DNA from: DASWIG01 sp965371445
Lineage (GTDB): Bacteria; Acidobacteriota; Thermoanaerobaculia; Multivoradales; J023
NCBI GenBank assembly: GCA_965371445.1
Contig: CBDUYN010000123.1
Span: 1-30,880 of the forward strand
DNA length: 30,880 bases
Direction of reading: 5' to 3'
Part shown: positions 23,782-30,871 of the stretch, piece after piece
Numbering within the stretch: the stretch's first letter is position 1
How the letters are laid out: every line of letters begins with the position of its first letter
Notes under the pieces: model-generated
What the model saw: the letters and a program-made list of their open reading frames with translations, nothing else
The model's database searches: none
What the model was told of the DNA's origin: nothing
Made by a program: the position numbers and the translations under genes

Positions 23782-25122
23782 CTACAGCGCGCAGGTCCTG
23801 AAGCCCGCGAAGACGTCGTGGCGATGGGGTGGAAAGAAGTTGCGGTAGGTGTTGTAGGCGAGCGACGAGCGGGTGGCCCAGGAGCCGCCTTTCAAAACCT
23901 TGCGGTAGCCAAACCACGGTGCCGAGTATTCCCGGTAGGGGAAGTCGACGACGTAGCCGGGGAAAGGGTAGAAGGGGGACGCCGTCCATTCCCAGACGTT
24001 GCCGGCCATCTGCCGGCAACCCCAGGCGCTGTCGCCCGCGGGAAAGGCCGCGACATCGGCGTAGCCGCCGAGAGTCGAGTCGAGGTTGGCGCGTCCGTCC
24101 GTCGCCGGCTCGTCGCCCCAGGGGTAGCGGCGCTTGCCAAGGACGCCGGGGCCGGTGCTCGCCGCCGTCTCCCATTCCGTTTCCGTGGGGAGCCGCCGGC
24201 CCGCCCACTTGCAAAACGCCTCGGCTTCGTACCAGGTGACGTGGGCCACCGGGGCGTTCTCCTCGAGGGGGAGGAGACGATCGAAGTGACGGCGAAGCCA
24301 CCTCTCGGGGCCCTGGCCTCGAAGCCAGCAGAGCGGCTGCCGGGCGCCGGCCTTGGTGCGCCACCACCAGCCCGGCTGGGTCCAGAGGTCGCGCCTCAGG
24401 TAGCCCTGGTCCTCGACGAAGCCGGCAAACTCGGCGTTGGTCACCGGGGCGCGGGCGATCGCGAAGGGCTTGACCTCCACCTCGTGCGCCCACTTCTCGT
24501 TGTCGAAAACGAAGGGCTCCTCGGCTGTCGCCCCCAGGGCGAACGTGTCGCCGGGCACCTCGACGTCGCCGGGCAGGGGTCCGCGTCGCAAGGCCTCCGC
24601 CGGCTCGGTCTTGGCCGCCGGGAGGCGCGGCGCGGGGTACTTCAGGGTCTGGCGCATGTAGGTGAAGGCCTCGCCGTGCATGTCCTCGTGCAGCACCGCC
24701 AGGAGGCAGAGGTAGGTCTCCGCGGGGCCGGGCGGCGACGTTTGGAGATGTCCGAGGACCATTTCCCGGACCTGTTCCAGGGCCTCCAGGACCTTCCCGC
24801 GCGGCGGCAGGTCGAGCGACCAGCGGTCGTCGTGGTCGACCTCGAACGAGTTGTAGAGGTCGCCACCGCCCGCCATCAGCGGCGCGGTGAGGCCCAGGGG
24901 TCGCAGCACGAAGGCCTCGTAGAAGAAGGCGACGTGTCCGAGCTCCCAGCGGAAGGGGTTCAGGACCTCCCGTAAAGGGACCTCGAGCTCGGCGTCGGCG
25001 AGGTCGCTGACAAGCCCGAGCGTCCGCACCCGGGCGTCGTCGACGAGCCGTGTCAGCTCGTCGGCGTTCAACGTGAAGTGCTTGTCGCGGAGTTGCGGAA
25101 GCGAAGTCGCGGGCAAGGGCAT
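23782..25122 (-). CDS. EgtB/SenA-family non-heme iron enzyme (DinB + FGE-sulfatase domains)
   Basis: This 446-aa protein has a DinB-like four-helix N-domain and a formylglycine-generating-enzyme-like C-domain (about 180-446), the architecture of ergothioneine synthase EgtB and selenoneine synthase SenA. These enzymes join a thiol or selenol donor to the C2 of hercynine using Fe(II) and O2. Likely iron ligands are His63 (ELGHVAFFYE), His145 and His149 (HEDMHGEA). The FGE part shows PVTNAEF, VTWYEAEAFCKWAGRRLPTE, MAGNVWEWT and a C-terminus RNFFPPHRHDVFAGFRTCAL. That last signature differs from classical EgtB and resembles the EgtB-X/SenA type as I remember it. The start ATG 25122 follows GAGGAGGT. 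No SenB or EgtD is visible nearby. The promoter carries the shared palindrome. Its first 90 codons are duplicated at 14442-14768. Confidence 0.82.
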   Translation of the reverse strand: MPLPATSLPQLRDKHFTLNADELTRLVDDARVRTLGLVSDLADAELEVPLREVLNPFRWELGHVAFFYEAFVLRPLGLTAPLMAGGGDLYNSFEVDHDDRWSLDLPPRGKVLEALEQVREMVLGHLQTSPPGPAETYLCLLAVLHEDMHGEAFTYMRQTLKYPAPRLPAAKTEPAEALRRGPLPGDVEVPGDTFALGATAEEPFVFDNEKWAHEVEVKPFAIARAPVTNAEFAGFVEDQGYLRRDLWTQPGWWWRTKAGARQPLCWLRGQGPERWLRRHFDRLLPLEENAPVAHVTWYEAEAFCKWAGRRLPTETEWETAASTGPGVLGKRRYPWGDEPATDGRANLDSTLGGYADVAAFPAGDSAWGCRQMAGNVWEWTASPFYPFPGYVVDFPYREYSAPWFGYRKVLKGGSWATRSSLAYNTYRNFFPPHRHDVFAGFRTCAL

Positions 25123-25228
25123 GGGACCTCCTCGGTTAAGGGTCTGCACGCCGGCCACCCCGCTACAGCCGGAACGCCGAGCTCTTCGAGCCGAGACCGG
25201 CAGACTGAGGAGGCGGTCGGGGATCCCG

Positions 25229-25274
25229 ACTCTAGAGGGCCGGTTCCTCTCCCGCATCGGCCGTTGGACCGATC
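25229..25274 (-). promoter_or_regulatory. Promoter and palindromic operator of the EgtB-like gene
   Basis: CATCGGCCGTTGGACCGATC (25255-25274) lies 20 nt upstream of TAGAGT (25234-25229). The intervening bases (CGGGAGAGGAACCGGCCCTC) resemble those at the halogenase promoter. The palindrome reaches into the last codons of the LuxR-type gene. Confidence 0.6.
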
Positions 25275-25803
25275 ATTCGAGCAGGCCGAGGCGGAAGCCC
25301 TGCGCCACCATCGCCGCGCGCGTCGCGACTCCCAGCTTGCCGCGGATGTGCTCCACGTGCGTGCGCACGGTGGCGGCCGTGACGTCCAGCCGGGTGGCGA
25401 TGCCGGCCGTGGTCTCCCCGTCGGCGACGAGGGCGAGGACGTCGAGCTCCCTCGGAGTCAGCCGCTCCCAGTCCTCCGGCGGCTGAGGCGTCGCGGAGCA
25501 GAGGATGCAGACGGCCACCTCACCCGCCGGAACACACCACAGCTCGCAGAGCTCACGGCGCCATCGAAATCGCGTGTGGCGGGCGGATTCCAGGCTTCCC
25601 TTCATCAGGGCCGCGACGCAGCCGCGGGAGCAGGAGAGCCCTTCGGTCTCGGCGAGCGAGCCCATCACCTCCCAGCACGCCCGGCCGGTGTCGCGGCCGA
25701 GCAGGCGCCCGGCCGAACGGTTCTGAGCGACGGTCGCGCCGGCTTGCCCGAGAACGAAGATCGCCGGGGTCCTGCCGATGAAAAGGTTCTCAAAAAGCGC
25801 CAC
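25273..25803 (-). CDS. Cysteine-rich PAS-LuxR transcriptional regulator
   Basis: This 176-aa DNA-binding regulator has a C-terminal LuxR/FixJ helix-turn-helix (about 113-170: LTPRELDVLALVADGETTAG...VTAATVRTHVEHIRGKL). The N-terminus is PAS-like (NRSAGRLLGRDTGRACWEVM). It contains eight or so cysteines arranged in pairs (CW, LSCSRGC, ELCELWC, VAVCILC), which could bind an iron-sulfur cluster, zinc or heme, or sense oxidants. There is no receiver domain, so it is not a standard two-component regulator. It starts at GTG 25803, only 6 nt after a -10-like TAGAGT (25815-25810), so its mRNA is probably leaderless. It ends on a 20-bp palindrome also found before two other operons, making it the best candidate for binding them. 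Confidence 0.85.
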   Translation of the reverse strand: MALFENLFIGRTPAIFVLGQAGATVAQNRSAGRLLGRDTGRACWEVMGSLAETEGLSCSRGCVAALMKGSLESARHTRFRWRRELCELWCVPAGEVAVCILCSATPQPPEDWERLTPRELDVLALVADGETTAGIATRLDVTAATVRTHVEHIRGKLGVATRAAMVAQGFRLGLLE

Positions 25804-25809
25804 GCCTTG

Positions 25810-25815
25810 ACTCTA
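25810..25815 (-). promoter_or_regulatory. -10 element of the LuxR-type gene
   Basis: TAGAGT lies 6 nt before the GTG start at 25803, predicting a leaderless transcript. It is the same hexamer seen at 14384 and 25229. No convincing -35 is visible. Confidence 0.4.
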
Positions 25816-25842
25816 CCATCCCGGAGCCAACCTGTATCTGGG

Positions 25843-26604
25843 CTAAGGCCGTCTCAGAAGAACAGGCTCGTCGGTCTGAGGCGCAACTACGGGAACGGAA
25901 GCTTCCGACTCCGCGGGAGCGAGGCGGCGGATCTCCGCGAGGTAGATCCGGCTCCAGTAGACGTCGAGCAGCGCGACGACGGGCACGGCGGCGAGGGCCA
26001 GGACAAAGATCGGATAGGCCTCCGAGAAAAACCTGCCGGTCCCGAGGTTCCAGGAGGCGACGGCGACGAGCAAGCCCCACAGGGGCAGCCGGCACCCCAG
26101 GAGCACCCCCAGCCCCAGGACGAAGGCACGCCGCTCGAGCCGCGCGTCGGAGCGCGCATGAGCACAGCCGACGAGACCCGAGGTCACCGGCAGCATCTCG
26201 CTCACCAACACCACTGCCATCGCCGTGTAGCCCATCTCGAGGTAAAGCACCACGGCACAGGCCAGAAGCCCGAGGGCGTGGTGGAACATCAGGTCCACCC
26301 GCGGCTTCTTTCCCAGCACGAAGGATCCGAAGCCGAGCCACAAGAAGTCGGCCACCAGGTGTCCGAGGACCAGGCACACCGCAGAGAGAAGCGGATCCTC
26401 GCCGGGAGGCACCAGGAACAGCTGCGGCCAGCGCGGGAAATAAGCGGCGAGCGCCGCGAGACCCGTCCCCACCAGGAGGAGGGCCGCGATGCCTCGCGAC
26501 AGCTTCAAGGCGACAGCGTGGGCAAAACGCCCGGGTACGTGGAAGGCGAGGTGGATCGCCAGGAACAAGGCCGTCGACGCCAGGGTCCCCGCGGTCGCCG
26601 TCAC
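25843..26604 (-). CDS. Polytopic membrane protein, TLC-domain-like
   Basis: This 253-aa protein has about six to seven hydrophobic helices. Around residues 95-125 it reads LGKKPRVDLMFHHALGLLACAVVLYLE-like. A double histidine after an acidic residue in a membrane helix is the hallmark of TLC (TRAM-LAG1-CLN8) proteins, which in eukaryotes include ceramide synthases and lipid regulators. The bacterial function is unknown. The C-terminal tail is charged and cytoplasmic-looking. The GTG start overlaps the stop of the ornithine cyclodeaminase-like gene as GTGA, so the two are coupled. It could alternatively be an unrelated membrane protein with a chance HH pair. Confidence 0.6.
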   Translation of the reverse strand: MTATAGTLASTALFLAIHLAFHVPGRFAHAVALKLSRGIAALLLVGTGLAALAAYFPRWPQLFLVPPGEDPLLSAVCLVLGHLVADFLWLGFGSFVLGKKPRVDLMFHHALGLLACAVVLYLEMGYTAMAVVLVSEMLPVTSGLVGCAHARSDARLERRAFVLGLGVLLGCRLPLWGLLVAVASWNLGTGRFFSEAYPIFVLALAAVPVVALLDVYWSRIYLAEIRRLAPAESEASVPVVAPQTDEPVLLRRP

Positions 26605-27578
26605 AGCTCGACCTCCTGGCCCAGCCCAAGCCCGCGGGCCCGCTCGAGCGCGACGGCCGCCGCCTTGACGTCCTGGACGGCGACGCCGACCGACTTGAAG
26701 AAGGTGACCTCCTCGTCCGCCTGGCGTCCCGGCTTACGGCCCGCCGCCACCTCGCCCAGCTCCGTCCACTCGGCCGAGCTCGTCCGGCCGGCGCGCTCGG
26801 CGATCACCAGGTCCCCGGCCTCCGCCAGGGCCGCGGCGCGCGAGTCGACGAAGACCCGGGAGCGTCCGACGGTCTCCGTGTCGATCTCCTGCATCTCGAG
26901 AGTATAGCTGCCGACGCCGTTGACGTGGGTGCCCTCGGCGAGGTCGCTCCCGTCGAAGACCGGAATCGAGGAGGTCGTAGCGGCGCAGACGACATCCGCT
27001 TCGCGGACCGCCTCGCCGGGGCTTTGAACCGCGACGAGGCGTGCGTCGAGATGCGGCGCCATCTCGTCGAGGAAGGCTTCGACGCTCGAACGCGTCCGGG
27101 CGTAGACGCGGACCTCGCGGAGCTCGCGCACCGCGGCGACGGCCAGGAGCTGAGTCCGGGCCTGGACACCGCAGCCGAAGAGCGCCACGGTCCGCGCGTC
27201 GCGGCGTGCCAGCAGGTCCGTCGCCGCGCCCGAGCCGGCGCCGGTGCGCCAGGCGGTGAGGAAGGTGCCGTCGAGAAGCGCCGCGGGCGCCCCCGTCGCG
27301 GGATCGAGGACGACGACGAGGCCGTGGATCGCCGGCAGCGCGCGTTCGTGGTTGTGCGGGAAGACGGAGACGATCTTGGCGCCGAGCCCGCCGCTCGGCA
27401 GATAGGCCGGCATGATGAGGCTCGTGCCGTCGGCCTCGGCGACGTCGAGCGCCAGCCGCTGCGGCACGACGGCGGCACCGCTCGAGAGCTCGGCAAAAGC
27501 GTCCTTCATGGCCGTGACCGCCTGCGGCATAGGTAGGGCCTGGCGGATCGCGTCGGCGTTCAGGAGGGTCAGCTTCAC
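26601..27578 (-). CDS. Ornithine cyclodeaminase / mu-crystallin family dehydrogenase
   Basis: This 325-aa NAD(P)-dependent enzyme belongs to the family that includes ornithine cyclodeaminase, bacterial alanine dehydrogenase of the archaeal type, and ketimine reductases. It starts at GTG 27578. Family features are IMPAYLPSGGLGAKIVSVFPHN with the substrate lysine, DGTFLTAWRTGAGSGAATDLLA with the conserved Arg, the Rossmann motif FGCGVQARTQLLA, and NGVGSYTLEMQEID. The sequence does not decide between deaminase, imine reductase and dehydrogenase activity. A -10-like TAGACT (27592-27587) stands 8 nt before the start. It is first in a two-gene operon with the TLC-like protein. Confidence 0.88.
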   Translation of the reverse strand: MKLTLLNADAIRQALPMPQAVTAMKDAFAELSSGAAVVPQRLALDVAEADGTSLIMPAYLPSGGLGAKIVSVFPHNHERALPAIHGLVVVLDPATGAPAALLDGTFLTAWRTGAGSGAATDLLARRDARTVALFGCGVQARTQLLAVAAVRELREVRVYARTRSSVEAFLDEMAPHLDARLVAVQSPGEAVREADVVCAATTSSIPVFDGSDLAEGTHVNGVGSYTLEMQEIDTETVGRSRVFVDSRAAALAEAGDLVIAERAGRTSSAEWTELGEVAAGRKPGRQADEEVTFFKSVGVAVQDVKAAAVALERARGLGLGQEVEL

Positions 27579-27586
27579 GGCGCCTT

Positions 27587-27618
27587 AGTCTAGCGTAACC
27601 GACAAGACCTGCTATCAT
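27587..27618. promoter_or_regulatory. Divergent promoter pair with near-leaderless starts
   Basis: The 46-bp gap between two divergent genes contains TAGACT (27592-27587, minus, 8 nt before GTG 27578) and TATCAT (27613-27618, plus, 6 nt before ATG 27625). Both spacings imply very short or absent leaders. No clear -35 elements are visible. Confidence 0.35.
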
Positions 27619-27624
27619 GCCGTC

Positions 27625-28236
27625 ATGGGCCAGGAAGCGCTCATCGACGACGTTGCCGGGGGGCTTTCGCTCGCCGACTGGATCGCCATGCCCGAGGACG
27701 AGCCCGGCGAGCTCGTCGACGGACAGCTGGTGGAGGAAGAAGCGCCGAGCTACGTTCACGAATTCCTCGTCGCCCTGCTCGTCCGGGCTTTCGGCAACTG
27801 GGTGCTGCCGCGCGGCGGTCTGGTGGCGGGCTCCGACGCGAAGTTCGCCCTGAGCTCCAAACGCGGACGCAAGCCCGATTTGACCGTCTATCTCCCCGGA
27901 AGCCCCTTCCCCCAGGCTCACGGTCCCATCTCGGTCCCCCCCGACGTCGCCGTTGAGGTCGTGTCCCCGACGCCTCGAGACGGCCGGCGCGATCGGGTCG
28001 ACAAGGTCGCCGAGTACGCCGCCTTCGGTATCCGCTACTACTGGATCGTCGATCCGCAGCTGCGCAGCCTCGAAATCTTCGAGCTGGGCAAGGACGGACG
28101 CTACGTCCATACCTTGGGAGCGAGCACCGGTACGGTCGAAGTGCCCGGTTGCGAGGGATTCTCGCTCGACTTGGACGCGGTCTGGGCCGATCTCGACCGT
28201 GTGGAAGCCGCGGCGAAGCCTGACGACGCCGGATGA
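27625..28236 (+). CDS. Uma2 family (DUF820) endonuclease-like protein
   Basis: This 203-aa protein has the PD-(D/E)XK-like Uma2 fold. The family pattern is visible: an N-terminal GELVDGQLVEEEAPSYVHE, then SSKRGRKPDLTVYL, then DVAVEVVSPTPRDGRRDRVDKVAEYAAFGIRYYWIVDPQLRSLEIFEL. The Asp of KPDLTV, the Glu of VEVVSP and the following basic residues form the presumed nuclease centre. Uma2 proteins are abundant in cyanobacteria and some Acidobacteriota, often as single genes of uncertain function and linked to mobile DNA. It stands alone on the plus strand between minus-strand genes. Confidence 0.88.
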   Translation: MGQEALIDDVAGGLSLADWIAMPEDEPGELVDGQLVEEEAPSYVHEFLVALLVRAFGNWVLPRGGLVAGSDAKFALSSKRGRKPDLTVYLPGSPFPQAHGPISVPPDVAVEVVSPTPRDGRRDRVDKVAEYAAFGIRYYWIVDPQLRSLEIFELGKDGRYVHTLGASTGTVEVPGCEGFSLDLDAVWADLDRVEAAAKPDDAG

Positions 28237-28244
28237 CTACCCGT

Positions 28245-28265
28245 TGGGTTCCGCCAGCGGACCCA
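28245..28265. terminator. Hairpin between convergent genes
   Basis: TGGGTTCCGC-CA-GCGGACCCA forms a 9-bp stem with one bulge in the short gap between the convergent Uma2 and formyltransferase genes. It may stop transcription in both directions. No U-tract is present. Confidence 0.35.
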
Positions 28266-28311
28266 TACCGGCATGGACGTCTCCTTGGTCGCGGGATACG
28301 TTTTTCATGGA

Positions 28312-29118
28312 TCATCCTCTTACAAGGTACTGTTTCGCGAATTCCGTCACTTCATCGAGATCGTAGAGGCGATGTCCCGCCTCCCGAAACGCCCGCAGCT
28401 CCTCGGACGTAGGAAAGCTGTAATAGGCTCCGCCGCCGCTTTGAGGACGCGTTTCGACAGGCTTTCCCGAACGGATCTTCTCCACCGTCTCCAGAAGAAG
28501 ACGGCAACCCGCCGGGTAAAGCTGTAAGACGTGCCACAGATAGGAGCGGCCGTTCTCGACGGCGAGCCGCGTTTCGCCGATGATCTCCCCGGTGTCGATC
28601 GAGGCGTCGCTGATGTAATGGAGAGTGGTGCCCAGCTCCGTGTCGCCGTTCATCAGTGCACGGAAGGTTGCCATGACGCCTCGGTATTGCGGGAGTACTC
28701 CCGAATGCAGGTTCAGGACGCCGTGCTTCGCCGCGGAGATCGCCTCGTCTCGCAAGATCGAGCCGTAACGGATGGAGATCATGAGATCGGGAGACGCCTC
28801 GCGTAAAACCTTTAGGCTCTCGGGAGCGTTGACACGGTTTAACGTGCCGACCTCGTGTCCGACGGTCTGGCCCAGTTGATCGAAGCTGAGCAAGGTTCCC
28901 TGCTCGCTCTTTCCCTCCAGCGCGGGGAACAGGAGGTCGTTCCAGAGCGTCTGCTCAAAAAATGCCAGCTCCAGAAGCTCCGGCGGCATCGCCTTTGCGC
29001 TGCCGACGTGGGACGACAAGAACACGCGGAGCTCGTGGCGTTCGTTGAGCTCCGGGAGCAGCAGGTTGAGGGCGAAGTTGCTGGCGAGGTCTCGGTTGGC
29101 GAGGACGGTGATCTTCAC
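28312..29118 (-). CDS. Formyltransferase family protein
   Basis: This 268-aa protein is related to methionyl-tRNA and sugar-nucleotide formyltransferases, which use N10-formyl-tetrahydrofolate. The catalytic segment is LNLHSGVLPQYRGVMATF (HxSxLPxYRG), with the catalytic Asn/His and a later Asp in SIDTGEIIGE. It is shorter than Fmt and lacks the Fmt C-terminal tRNA-binding domain, so it probably acts on a small molecule or a nucleotide sugar. It starts at GTG 29118 with TATAGG (29133-29128) about 9 nt upstream, so the leader is very short. The acceptor is unknown. Confidence 0.85.
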   Translation of the reverse strand: MKITVLANRDLASNFALNLLLPELNERHELRVFLSSHVGSAKAMPPELLELAFFEQTLWNDLLFPALEGKSEQGTLLSFDQLGQTVGHEVGTLNRVNAPESLKVLREASPDLMISIRYGSILRDEAISAAKHGVLNLHSGVLPQYRGVMATFRALMNGDTELGTTLHYISDASIDTGEIIGETRLAVENGRSYLWHVLQLYPAGCRLLLETVEKIRSGKPVETRPQSGGGAYYSFPTSEELRAFREAGHRLYDLDEVTEFAKQYLVRG

Positions 29119-29148
29119 GGCTGGGATCCTATAGCAGGCCACCTGCCC

Positions 29149-29204
29149 TTGCCACCTGGAGGTTCCGCGGTAGACTCCCCGAAACGACCTTGACGACGGA
29201 GGAA
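29149..29204 (+). promoter_or_regulatory. Sigma70-like promoter and RBS of the triple-RidA gene
   Basis: TTGCCA (29149-29154), a 16-nt spacer and TAGACT (29171-29176) form a plausible promoter. GGAGGAA (29198-29204) precedes ATG 29209 by 4 nt. Confidence 0.45.
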
Positions 29205-29208
29205 CCCC

Positions 29209-30444
29209 ATGAAGCGACTGGCCTTCCCGATCCTCGTTCTCCTCGCCCTCGCCGCGCCCGGCCTCGCCGAGGAGCGCGCCGTCGAGCCCCCCGGCACCGG
29301 CGTCGGCCTGCCGTTTACCCCCGGCATCCTCTCCGACGACCTGCTCTTCCTCTCCGGAGCGATCGCCAACGACCCCGGGACGACGAACGTCACCGGCGAC
29401 GTCGCGGCGCAGACCAAGAAGACGATGGAGAACCTCGGGACGGTCCTGAAAGCCGCCGGCCTCAAGCTCGACCGCGTGGTCTCCGCCCACGTCTACCTCG
29501 CCGACGCGCGCCACTTCGACACCATGAACGAGGTCTACGGCGGCTTTTTCGCCGACGACCGGCCGCCGGCGCGCACCACCGTCGAGGCCGACGTCGCCAT
29601 CCCCAACGCCGAGATGGAGGTGTCGATGATCGCCGCCCGCAAAGGCGTCGAGCTCGAATGGATCGTCCCCGAAGGGTGGCCGACCTCGGCGCTTTACGCC
29701 TGGGGTGTGCGGGCAGGCGACACGCTCTTCCTCTCGGGGATGGTGAGCTTCGACCCCAAAACGCGCCAGATCGTCGTCGGCGACGTCACGGCGCAGACCC
29801 AGCGGACGCTGGAGAACGTCGGCGGCGTCTTGAAAGCGGCGGGCATGACGCCGCGCGACGTCGTCTCCTGCGGCGTCTACTTGAGCGATCCGCGCGACTA
29901 CCGGGCGATGAACGAGGCCTACGGCGCGTTCTTTTCCTCCGAGCCCCCGGCGCGGGCGACGGTACGGGCGCGGCTGGCGCGTCCGGAGCTCAGGATCGAG
30001 ATCACCTGCATGGCGGTCCGCGGCGCGGAGCGCAAGGTCGTCCTGCCGGCGGGCGCGACGCCGAGCCCGCGTCCCTTCTCGGCGGCGATCCAGGCCGGCG
30101 ACCGGCTCTTCCTTTCCGGCATGGTCGGACGCCTCCCCGACGGTACCTACCCGGCTGGCGCCGGCGAGCAGACCCGCGTCGTCCTGGAACGTCTGAGCGC
30201 CACCCTCGCCGCCGCCGGCATGGACTTTCGCCACGTCGAGTCGGCCACCGTCTACCTCACGGACGTGCGGAGCTACCAGGCGATGAACGCCGTCTACGCC
30301 AAGATGATGCCCGACGTGCCGCCGGCCCGGGCCACGGTGGGCACCGGCCTCATGTCGACCGACGCCCTCGTCGAGATCTCGATGATCGCGGCGCCCTGGT
30401 GTAAAGGCTGCGGTCCGATGGAGAAGAAGGACGATTCGCCCTGA
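29209..30444 (+). CDS. Exported protein with three tandem RidA domains
   Basis: The 411-aa product has a cleavable signal peptide (MKRLAFPILVLLALAAPGLA-E) and three RidA/YjgF/UK114 domains at about 30-145, 155-270 and 280-400. Each repeats the family pattern: LFLSG at the first strand, QT-x-x-x(L/M)EN(L/V) or VVLERL, VVSAHVYL-type strands, YxxFF or YAKMM, then PPAR(T/A)TV with the Arg that binds ketoacid or imine carboxylates, and an E(V/I)SMIA-type end with the conserved Glu. Cytosolic RidA is a ~130-aa homotrimer that hydrolyses enamines/imines at subunit interfaces. Here one chain could build the whole trimer. The tail carries CKGC. Export of a RidA protein is unusual; the substrate is unknown. 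Confidence 0.88.
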   Translation: MKRLAFPILVLLALAAPGLAEERAVEPPGTGVGLPFTPGILSDDLLFLSGAIANDPGTTNVTGDVAAQTKKTMENLGTVLKAAGLKLDRVVSAHVYLADARHFDTMNEVYGGFFADDRPPARTTVEADVAIPNAEMEVSMIAARKGVELEWIVPEGWPTSALYAWGVRAGDTLFLSGMVSFDPKTRQIVVGDVTAQTQRTLENVGGVLKAAGMTPRDVVSCGVYLSDPRDYRAMNEAYGAFFSSEPPARATVRARLARPELRIEITCMAVRGAERKVVLPAGATPSPRPFSAAIQAGDRLFLSGMVGRLPDGTYPAGAGEQTRVVLERLSATLAAAGMDFRHVESATVYLTDVRSYQAMNAVYAKMMPDVPPARATVGTGLMSTDALVEISMIAAPWCKGCGPMEKKDDSP

Positions 30445-30471
30445 ACCAGGGGCGCAGGCCCCTCACCCCAA

Positions 30472-30527
30472 CCCTCTCCCCGTCGTACCGACTGAGGCGA
30501 TGGCGTTCGTCCTCGGCGGGGAGAGGG
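30472..30527. repeat. Inverted repeat after the RidA gene
   Basis: CCCTCTCCCCG (30472-30482) and CGGGGAGAGGG (30517-30527) are exact inverted copies enclosing 34 nt. This C-rich motif, following CCCCTCACCCCAAC, is a common dispersed intergenic repeat and may also end transcription of the RidA gene. Confidence 0.6.
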
Positions 30528-30564
30528 GGCCGGAGAAGAGCTGCGTCCTCGCGGTGAGCTTCCG

Positions 30565-30717
30565 TTGAGCGCCAAAGCTCGCTCGAGCACGGTCGACGAC
30601 CTCTACGGTCTCCTGCATCGGCCCGGTAGGGCCTCGGTCAGCGTCGAGGACATGGATCGGGCGATCGGCGAACACCTCGCCGCCGAAGACGAGCGGATTC
30701 GCAGCGGCCGCGAATGA
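30565..30717 (+). pseudogene. AbrB/MazE-type antitoxin, C-terminal fragment
   Basis: The reading frame ends at TGA 30717 and encodes STVDDLYGLLHRPGRASV followed by SVEDMDRAIGEHLAAEDERI. This is the typical C-terminal toxin-binding tail of AbrB-family antitoxins (VDDLxGxL...S(V/I)EEMDxAI). The N-terminal swapped-hairpin DNA-binding domain is missing, being replaced by the inverted repeat region upstream, and no PIN toxin follows. It is a remnant of a toxin-antitoxin pair. Confidence 0.55.
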
Positions 30718-30768
30718 GAGGCCTTCCAACGAGCAAGTCCTTCTGAGCCGGCTTCAGCCGGCTTCTTC

Positions 30769-30871
30769 GCCCATAGCACGGGCCTTGAGGCCCGTCGCAG
30801 GGGCGACGCGAGGCACAACGGTTCAAGGCTCGGCGACCTCCGCAACGGGCCTCAAGGCCCGTGCTATGGGC
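30769..30871. repeat. 27-bp perfect inverted repeat (REP/BIME-like element)
   Basis: GCCCATAGCACGGGCCTTGAGGCCCGT (30769-30795; its start and end are GCCCATAG and GGCCCGT) recurs exactly inverted at 30845-30871, enclosing 49 nt. Each arm is itself a dyad (ACGGGCCTTGAGGCCCGT). A short direct repeat AGCCGGCTTC lies just before it at about 30746-30765. This looks like a REP-doublet of the kind mobilised by RAYT transposases; no transposase is in the window. I see no gene in 30718-30880. Confidence 0.75.
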
